NCBI GenBank assembly: GCA_018221105.1
Contig: JAAOYA010000010.1
Span: forward strand, 81,678-145,677
DNA from: Candidatus Woesearchaeota archaeon
GTDB lineage: Archaea; Nanobdellota; Nanobdellia; Woesearchaeales; JAAOYA01
Reading direction: 5' to 3'
Length of the DNA stretch: 64,000 bases
Shown one piece after another: positions 57,379 to 64,000 of this stretch; positions within the stretch are counted from its first letter, which is position 1, and every line of letters begins with the position of its first letter. The notes below the pieces were generated by a model. That model was not told where the DNA came from and did not search any database. It saw only the letters and a program-made list of their open reading frames with translations. A program made the translations under genes and the position numbers.

Positions 57379-58023
57379 TCAACTTCCAAAATCCATCATT
57401 TTCGCGTCTTCTGGTATTTTAAAAATGTCATTAGAGACTTTTGAATTGTAGTCTGTTGCTTCAAATGCTACTGTTTGCTCTCCTACAATGTTTTTCGCGT
57501 ATAATATTACTCCTTCGTTTGAAAGACACGCTCTTTGTATGACGTCAACTTCGCTTGTGTTATAATGTATTTTATAGCATGGAGCAGTTATTGTTGCAAT
57601 TTTCATGTTGCCATCACGTGTTATTTCTACATTTTCTTGCATTTCTGCTTTCTCGTACAATTCTTTAAATTGTGTTACTGGATTGATTATTTGATCGCTT
57701 TCGATTTTAAAACACGACCATTCATTATTTGCTTGTGCGCAATTGACTGCTTGGTTTGGAGTCATCAACATCAAAGCATTACCTTGTTCGTTTGAAGCGT
57801 CAACTCGCAAGTTTTGATCTTTTACATACATTGTGATTGTTGACTCATAATCTTGAATTAATATATTGTATGATACCATGTACTCTGTTGGCAATTGTTT
57901 TATTGTGTTAAAGAACTCTTCTTTAGCACTAACAGCATCTCCTGCGCCGCCGCCACTGCCAGTGTTAGCACAAGCGCTCAGTAGTGCTAAGGCTAAAATT
58001 GTTATTAGGATTGTTTTCTTCAC
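57379..58023 (-). CDS. Lipoprotein
   Basis: 'ILITILALALLSACANTGSGGG' lipobox. Confidence 0.7.
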   Translation of the reverse strand: MKKTILITILALALLSACANTGSGGGAGDAVSAKEEFFNTIKQLPTEYMVSYNILIQDYESTITMYVKDQNLRVDASNEQGNALMLMTPNQAVNCAQANNEWSCFKIESDQIINPVTQFKELYEKAEMQENVEITRDGNMKIATITAPCYKIHYNTSEVDVIQRACLSNEGVILYAKNIVGEQTVAFEATDYNSKVSNDIFKIPEDAKMMDFGS

Positions 58024-58613
58024 TTATCATCACCTGCTATTAGTTTTATTAATTCTAGGTTATCATCTATATTATGTTTTGCTTTTAACTTGTTCTCTAG
58101 TGTTGTGAAGCCTTGCACTGTTATTTCTTTAGATTTTGATCCTATTACTTGGTCTTCAACATAAAAAGTTAAACCTCCAGCACTATTTGAGCGGTAAGTT
58201 CCTTGTCGTGCTTTGACGCCGTGAAAATCAGAATTTTGTAGTTCTGGGTATGCTGACATGAAAAAGTCTGGCGTGTAGCCCATGCTAAATGGCCCGCCAA
58301 CCTTTGCTGAAGCTATTGCTTTTAGTGCGTCACTAAATGGTATTCCCTCGTAAGGAGCGTAATCAAAAACAAATTCTGTTGTTTCTATGCTGCCATCTGG
58401 CATTGTGAAGTGATATGCTCCGTCACTTTCTATTGTCATCAAATAAGTTTTTGCTTCTTCGTTGACGTTGCAAGTGCAAAGGTCAGGGCTTGTAAACTCG
58501 TAATCACTTGTTTGAAAACGTGCGTTGCAATAACTCTCACAAGTGCTCTCTGGCGTGGAACCACAAGCTGTTAAGAAAACAAGCAAAAGTGTTAATAGGA
58601 TTATTTTTTTCAT
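58020..58613 (-). CDS. Lipoprotein
   Basis: 'MKKIILLTLLLVFLTACGS' lipobox. Confidence 0.7.
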   Translation of the reverse strand: MKKIILLTLLLVFLTACGSTPESTCESYCNARFQTSDYEFTSPDLCTCNVNEEAKTYLMTIESDGAYHFTMPDGSIETTEFVFDYAPYEGIPFSDALKAIASAKVGGPFSMGYTPDFFMSAYPELQNSDFHGVKARQGTYRSNSAGGLTFYVEDQVIGSKSKEITVQGFTTLENKLKAKHNIDDNLELIKLIAGDDK

Positions 58614-58752
58614 GTTGTTTTTTTTGTTTTATTTATTTATAAATAATATTGTTTATTTGTATAATGCCATAATATCATCAAATTATAGAATGACTACTTT
58701 AAAGTGGTTAAAATAGAAAGTTTTATAAGTTTTCTCAAATTTTTTTGATAAA

Positions 58753-59097
58753 ATGTTAACAAGAGCTTTAAGAGAAACTGGTATTGAAAAAATAGCTGAT
58801 GAAGCTATACTAGAAGGCATGCCTGTCGAAGTATTTTTTTCTAGCATGTTAGAAGAACAAAACAATGGCGAGTGCATGGTTGGCGCCAGCGCTGCTTTCT
58901 CTGTTGGCGAAGAATCTTCTGATAATGGTTGCCTACAAGAACTATCAGAAAGTGAGCACATCAAAGTCATATCTTCTGATAGGCATGTAATAAAAGACGT
59001 GCAAGACTTTGCGATTTCAAGAATGAAAGATCAAACACAACCAACACTAGAATACTTAGAATCTAGAAATATAGCGTACAACACTCGAGAACAATAA
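58753..59097 (+). CDS. Hypothetical protein
   Basis: Intact ORF with AT-rich promoter. Confidence 0.5.
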   Translation: MLTRALRETGIEKIADEAILEGMPVEVFFSSMLEEQNNGECMVGASAAFSVGEESSDNGCLQELSESEHIKVISSDRHVIKDVQDFAISRMKDQTQPTLEYLESRNIAYNTREQ

Positions 59098-59167
59098 AAC
59101 ATTTCTTCAATTGTTTTCTATAATTATCAATAGTTTCTTATAGGAGTACTAAGAGTGAATTACTCAA

Positions 59168-60223
59168 ATGGTTGAAGGTTTAGTTGATAGACATCCAAAG
59201 AATCCTTTGCTTGTGCCAAGATTAGAGCATGATGAAAAAAACGTTTATAATCCCGCAGTATTATCGTTTGATGGTATTACTTTTTTGTTGCCCCGTGTTT
59301 TGAGAAGTTCTTCACAACAATCAGATTTGACGCTCGCTTGGAGTACAAATAACACTAATTTTGAAAGATTAAATTATCCTATAATGTTCGCCACTGAATC
59401 TTATGAAATGCCTCATGCTAAAACACTAAAAAGAAGTCGTGAAAGAGGAGGAGTTGAAGATGCTAGGGCTACAATCATAGATGATACTATTTACTTAGCC
59501 TACACTGCTTTCAGTGACGAGTGCCGTATTGCAATAGCTTCAATGAATGTTGACAAATTTTTAGAATTGTTCAAAAAATCTATTGGTGGTGAGGATTTGT
59601 CTAGTGAGTGGAATGATAGTTGGCAACGACACGGGTTAATGTTCGCAAATGATAGAATGTCAAGAAACGCAAGTTTAGGACAAGTTGGAAGTTTATATTC
59701 ACTAGTTTATCGCAAAGGCTATGAAGATACTAAAATTGGTTTTTCTGATAGTCCAATTGGTCCTTTCAACGGTGATAATGTATTCATATCAAAAACACTT
59801 GGTTGGGAGAGTGAAAGGCTTGGCATTTCATCACAACCAATAGTTCTTAATGATGGTTTAACAATGTACTTATATCACGGAGTAGAAGAAAAATCAGATT
59901 TTCAAGGTTATAACAAAACATATCATATTGGTTTAATATTTTCAAAATTTAAAAAAATTAATGATACTGTGATTATAACAAATTATAAATTAAAAAAACC
60001 CTTAATATCACCTACTAAAGATGAATTATCAATAACAGGTGAATGGTTAAAAAGTGTAAACGTAGCAGCAGTGTTCTCTTGCGGAGCAAACCTTGAAGAA
60101 GAAGATAAATTAAGAGTGTATTATGGTGTAGGAGACGAACACATCTGCAGCGCTGTGATAAAGCCTTTAACAATATTTGACAGTGAAGAATTCGAAGTAG
60201 AAGAAAAAACAATAAAATTCTAA
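59168..60223 (+). CDS. GH130-like glycosidase/phosphorylase
   Basis: 'HPKNPLLVPRLEHDEKNVYNPAVLSFDG', 'GGVEDARATIIDDTIYLAYTAF', 'YHGVEEK'. Confidence 0.85.
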   Translation: MVEGLVDRHPKNPLLVPRLEHDEKNVYNPAVLSFDGITFLLPRVLRSSSQQSDLTLAWSTNNTNFERLNYPIMFATESYEMPHAKTLKRSRERGGVEDARATIIDDTIYLAYTAFSDECRIAIASMNVDKFLELFKKSIGGEDLSSEWNDSWQRHGLMFANDRMSRNASLGQVGSLYSLVYRKGYEDTKIGFSDSPIGPFNGDNVFISKTLGWESERLGISSQPIVLNDGLTMYLYHGVEEKSDFQGYNKTYHIGLIFSKFKKINDTVIITNYKLKKPLISPTKDELSITGEWLKSVNVAAVFSCGANLEEEDKLRVYYGVGDEHICSAVIKPLTIFDSEEFEVEEKTIKF

Positions 60224-60272
60224 AAAAGTTATTTAAATAACTTTATTTTAGCCTTAAAAAAGGTTTTTTATA

Positions 60273-61064
60273 ATGCTTGAAGAATTATTAAATCCTGTTA
60301 GAGAAGTTTTTTTAGAACATCGGCCAACTTTAATGACAGATTATGGCTTGGACTTAGTAGGCTACACTTTTAAGACTATGAATCAACGATTAGAAGAGGT
60401 TGAACTTCAAGTAATGCAAGCGAATACTTTTTGGGAAAAACTAGCGTGTCCTGACCTGCAAAGAACTAAAGACTATTTTTCTAAGACTAAAATGGCAATT
60501 GCTCAACGAAAAAAAACAATTTATGTTAACACTGCCGATTTTAATTTATCATTATTATTTGAAGAGCCTCAAACTATTAATCAAGTAGAAGCTTATGCTT
60601 TTTGTAAAGCTGACCTTAGCCTATCATTAATTCACGAGTGTTTTCACACTTTAATTCCAGTAATTGACACTAAAGAACAATTTACAAGCTCTGTAAGACC
60701 ACCACCCACTAACAAGCTCGCATTAGGGCGTTGGATTATAAGAGGCATATTATTAGAAAAAGCTTTAAGAAGATTACCAGTAGAAGAAGCAATTGTTGAA
60801 ATGTGCACTTTGCACTACTTAGGAGAACACGCTAAAAAAACAAGAATTGCTAGCGACCAATATGATGGCTTGGAATTTATTAAAGAATCATTATTTGCCA
60901 CAAAATTAGAAAACATTCTTGCAATAACAACAAAACATTACTTAGAAGATGATGACGAGCAATCAAAAGCATTTCAAGCGCTTCACAGTGAATACGAAAA
61001 TAATGGTTTTGATGCTGTGATAAACGCCATCAAAAACCCTCAAACACTAGAAAAACTTAAATAA
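60273..61064 (+). CDS. Hypothetical protein with HExxH-like 'HECFH'
   Basis: 'SLSLIHECFHTLIPVIDT'. Confidence 0.5.
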   Translation: MLEELLNPVREVFLEHRPTLMTDYGLDLVGYTFKTMNQRLEEVELQVMQANTFWEKLACPDLQRTKDYFSKTKMAIAQRKKTIYVNTADFNLSLLFEEPQTINQVEAYAFCKADLSLSLIHECFHTLIPVIDTKEQFTSSVRPPPTNKLALGRWIIRGILLEKALRRLPVEEAIVEMCTLHYLGEHAKKTRIASDQYDGLEFIKESLFATKLENILAITTKHYLEDDDEQSKAFQALHSEYENNGFDAVINAIKNPQTLEKLK

Positions 61065-61085
61065 GTGTTTTTCAAATGTGTTATT

Positions 61086-61421
61086 ATGTTTGGCAAGCCT
61101 TGGCTTAAAAGAGATTTTAGAGCAAACACTGAGTTTGTTTTGAAAACTAAGTATGTTATCAGGCATTTGAATCATCATTACAAAGAACAAATTCTTGGCT
61201 TTAATGACGAGCGTTTTGAAAAATGGCAGGGCAAGAAAATTGCTAGTATTCTTGAAGCAATAAAAAATGGTAAGCACTGGCAAGAATTCACACCTATTAA
61301 ATTAACATTAGACCCGAAACGTGACGTTTTCTTAGTCCATGACGGTCTTAGTCGATTGCGAGCTTTCAAACAAAAAAGAGTAAAGTACATACGAGCAACA
61401 CTAACAGTAGCAGAAAGTTAA
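61086..61421 (+). CDS. Small ParB/sulfiredoxin-like protein (tentative)
   Basis: 'IKLTLDPKRDVFLVHDGLSRLRAFKQKRVKYIRATL' resembles ParB-N 'DGxxRxxAxxxxG'. Confidence 0.4.
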   Translation: MFGKPWLKRDFRANTEFVLKTKYVIRHLNHHYKEQILGFNDERFEKWQGKKIASILEAIKNGKHWQEFTPIKLTLDPKRDVFLVHDGLSRLRAFKQKRVKYIRATLTVAES

Positions 61422-61556
61422 AACCACTGGACAAGTGCGCGTATAGGAATATATACTGTCCTAAACAGAAAACATTAAAAAAAATAGACAACTAACATAT
61501 ATAGGATCTACAAGCTATAAATTTATTTAAACTGAACAAACCATACATTTTAACAA

Positions 61557-62576
61557 ATGCTAAATACTAAAAATTGCAAAAATAAAAAAATATGTTTGGT
61601 TGATGTTGATAGTTCGATCCCTAACCTTGCTTTAATGAAAATTTCTTCTTATTTTAAAAAAAACGGTTTCGAGGTCGATTTAAAAAAACTCAATTACTCA
61701 GGATATGACCATCATAAAAGAGAAAAAGTTACAATTGACGGCTCAGAATATGATAAAGTGTTGATTAGTTCAATCTTTACTTTGAACAAAGATATTGTAA
61801 AAGTCGAAAATTGCAGTAATGTACATTATGGTGGAACTGCTCATGACATAAAACTAAAATTGCCAGAAAAAATTGAGCATATGTATCCAGATTATGAATT
61901 ATACCCTGAAAATGAGTACAGTATAGGATATTTGACCAGAGGCTGTATCAGAAAATGCGAATATTGTTTTATACCTGAAAAAGAAGGGTCGCTAAGAATT
62001 CATAGTTCTCTTGCTGAATTTTATAACCCTAGTTTACCTAAAATTATGTTATTAGACAATAATTTTTTAGCAAGTAAAAAAAGCATCAGTTTGCTTAAAG
62101 AATTGAAAAAGACCGATAAAAAAATAAGTTTTAAACAGGGGTTAGATTTTAGGCTTTTAACTCCTGAAAAAGCAAAACTTCTATCAGAATTAGATTATGA
62201 TGGAGAATACATTTTTGCTTTCGATAGGCCTCAAGATATAAAAATTATTGAAAAAAATCTGGAAATTTGGCAACCTTTAGTAAAAGATTGGCAAACAAAA
62301 TTCTTTGTACTTGTAGGCTTTGATTCAACATTAGAACAGGACTTAGACAGAGCAATGTTTTTAAAAGAAAATAAGTGCTTAGCTTATGTAATGAGACATA
62401 GTAATTGTTATGATTCAAAAGATAGGCCCTTTTACACTGACCTTGCCTCATGGTGCAACCAACCAGGACTATTCAAAAAAATGTCTTTCAAAGAATTCAT
62501 CAAAAAAAGGCACACAACAAAAAAAAGATACAACCAAACAATGAAGATAATAAAGAAGGATAAATTAGTAATTTAA
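61557..62576 (+). CDS. Radical SAM protein
   Basis: 'YLTRGCIRKCEYCFIPEKEG' CxxxCxxC cluster, '(Y)PDYELYP' upstream segment. Confidence 0.88.
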   Translation: MLNTKNCKNKKICLVDVDSSIPNLALMKISSYFKKNGFEVDLKKLNYSGYDHHKREKVTIDGSEYDKVLISSIFTLNKDIVKVENCSNVHYGGTAHDIKLKLPEKIEHMYPDYELYPENEYSIGYLTRGCIRKCEYCFIPEKEGSLRIHSSLAEFYNPSLPKIMLLDNNFLASKKSISLLKELKKTDKKISFKQGLDFRLLTPEKAKLLSELDYDGEYIFAFDRPQDIKIIEKNLEIWQPLVKDWQTKFFVLVGFDSTLEQDLDRAMFLKENKCLAYVMRHSNCYDSKDRPFYTDLASWCNQPGLFKKMSFKEFIKKRHTTKKRYNQTMKIIKKDKLVI

Positions 62577-62578
62577 TT

Positions 62579-64000
62579 CTACATATTTCTTGGATTAAGG
62601 CCAAGACATTTTCTTATCCAACCCATACAATAATAACCGAGTCCCTTCTCTGTTTCATCTAAATCTTTTTCTCTTTCTGGGTGTTTATATTTATTCCTTA
62701 TTCTTCCATAAAATTTAAATAAAACACCCATTGAAATTTTATCTTTACCAAAAACGCTTTCAAATTCTCCCCAATTATCACTATTTTCAATTATAATCTT
62801 TAAGTGACCTGTAGAAGAATAAATTAATTTTTTATCTGTAGTTAAATTTTCAAGCTCATCTTTTTTCCAAGGATAATCATTAATTTCTTCTTGTATTCTA
62901 TCATTTATATATTTCTTAACATCTCCAGGGATTCCTTGCCTATACCATTTGTCCTTATAGAGTTCTTTAAGCTTTTTTATAATTAAAGAACGTAACTTAA
63001 TCTCTGTATCATCAATTATTCTTTTTATTTTTTCATCTGATTCATTTTCAGGTGTGCCCGGGGTCCATCCTCCATTAGACCATAATTCTGCACCAAAATT
63101 TTCATCTTTAAATAATATCCAGATTAACTTTTGAGTATTTGTATCAACTTGTCCCTTAGTGGAAGCTTTTCTGATTTGGGCTTTTTCTTCGTTAGTTTTT
63201 TTCCTTAGTGCTTTTTGTACAGATTCAAGAGTTTGGTTTAAATCTTTTTTAAAATCTTTTAAATCTGATTTTAGGTATATATCTTCTTTACTTTTATATT
63301 TTAAGAATCTAAGATACTGTCTTAGTATTTTAAAGAAAATTCTTAATCCAACATTTGTTCTTAGAAGCCCATTCTTTCCCTTTTCCCAGTCCCCAGGTAG
63401 AAGACTACTAATTATTTCAAAATAGTCTTTTATTCTTTTTTCCGCGAAGTTTATAGAATCATCATAATTATTATTAAACAATAATCCTTCATCTTTATGG
63501 ACTAATCCGTTCTCTTTTATTGCTTCACAAATATTTGTTAATGTAAGGTTTGTTTTTTTTCTATCATTTGTTACAATTGAAGGTATTTGTATATGATTAT
63601 GAAATGGTGAATCTTTATCGAAATTTAGTTTTTTAGCTATTAGTGATATAGCTCTTAAAAGCTGGTGTTCCCCATCGTCTGACCCTTCATAAATATCGGG
63701 ATACAAATCCCATAAAAGATTATTATTCACGCTTTGTTGTTTTTTATTTATGTTAACAAATAAATTGGCTTGGTCTTTAATTTTTTGTGATTCATAAGCG
63801 ATTACAGGCATTGTATGTGATGAGGCTTTATTAGATTTTGAATAACCATAGAATCTATGTTGGCCATCTATGATCCATGCACATCCATAAAATGGTGGAA
63901 ATGTTAAAAGACCATATTGAATATCACCTTTCTTATCTTTTTTTTCAAATTTTGGTTTTTGTTTTTCATTAAAACTAATTATTAAATTATTAGGAAATGA
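62579..64000 (-). CDS. DGQHR-domain protein (DndB-like), N-terminus beyond window
   Basis: Track ORF starts at 63811, but the frame is open to 64000 and translates ...FPPFYGCAWIIDGQHRFYGYSKS...; DGQHR motif present. Confidence 0.8.
   Translation of the reverse strand, partial: SFPNNLIISFNEKQKPKFEKKDKKGDIQYGLLTFPPFYGCAWIIDGQHRFYGYSKSNKASSHTMPVIAYESQKIKDQANLFVNINKKQQSVNNNLLWDLYPDIYEGSDDGEHQLLRAISLIAKKLNFDKDSPFHNHIQIPSIVTNDRKKTNLTLTNICEAIKENGLVHKDEGLLFNNNYDDSINFAEKRIKDYFEIISSLLPGDWEKGKNGLLRTNVGLRIFFKILRQYLRFLKYKSKEDIYLKSDLKDFKKDLNQTLESVQKALRKKTNEEKAQIRKASTKGQVDTNTQKLIWILFKDENFGAELWSNGGWTPGTPENESDEKIKRIIDDTEIKLRSLIIKKLKELYKDKWYRQGIPGDVKKYINDRIQEEINDYPWKKDELENLTTDKKLIYSSTGHLKIIIENSDNWGEFESVFGKDKISMGVLFKFYGRIRNKYKHPEREKDLDETEKGLGYYCMGWIRKCLGLNPRNM

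Noticed and set aside
56699-58613. Lipoprotein cluster as a second cassette array
   Set aside because: Similar cargo to the att modules, but no tRNA-end or other direct repeats found between the genes
1-64000. CRISPR arrays or cas genes
   Set aside because: No regularly spaced direct repeats with unique spacers and no Cas motifs; the only dispersed repeats are tRNA-end att copies
1-64000. rRNA genes
   Set aside because: No recognisable 16S/23S/5S conserved segments

Overview
The window is an AT-rich archaeal chromosome segment. Archaeal markers include aRF1, RpoP, eL43/L37Ae, a Pcc1-like protein, prefoldin, UPF0147, RNase P Rpp21, GatE, TruD and HerA; many small lipoproteins and membrane proteins suggest a DPANN/Woesearchaeota-like host (lineage is inference). 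Housekeeping genes occupy about 1-27.4 kb and 47.8-61.4 kb. Between them, an integrated element of about 18.8 kb (27508-46343) sits at the 3' end of a tRNA-Thr(TGT) gene. It has a tyrosine integrase next to the tRNA and an 18-bp direct repeat of the tRNA 3' end at its distal boundary. Two further tRNA-end repeats (47354-47366, 47743-47755) delimit two small integrase-less modules that carry lipoprotein/membrane-protein genes, giving a cassette-like array. The element encodes a helicase-like protein with a degenerate Walker A motif, a secreted/surface protein operon, two tandem paralogs of an unknown small family, a transglutaminase-like protein, and a minus-strand cluster of putative PD-(D/E)XK nucleases with a rhomboid-like membrane protein (candidate defence module). 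It also contains nested inverted repeats and a GC-rich, ORF-poor ncRNA candidate. Elsewhere: a tRNA-Pro gene apparently interrupted by a 36-nt T-loop intron, a GatE lacking the usual GAD insertion, a frameshifted gene, and a radical SAM / DGQHR-domain pair at the right edge.
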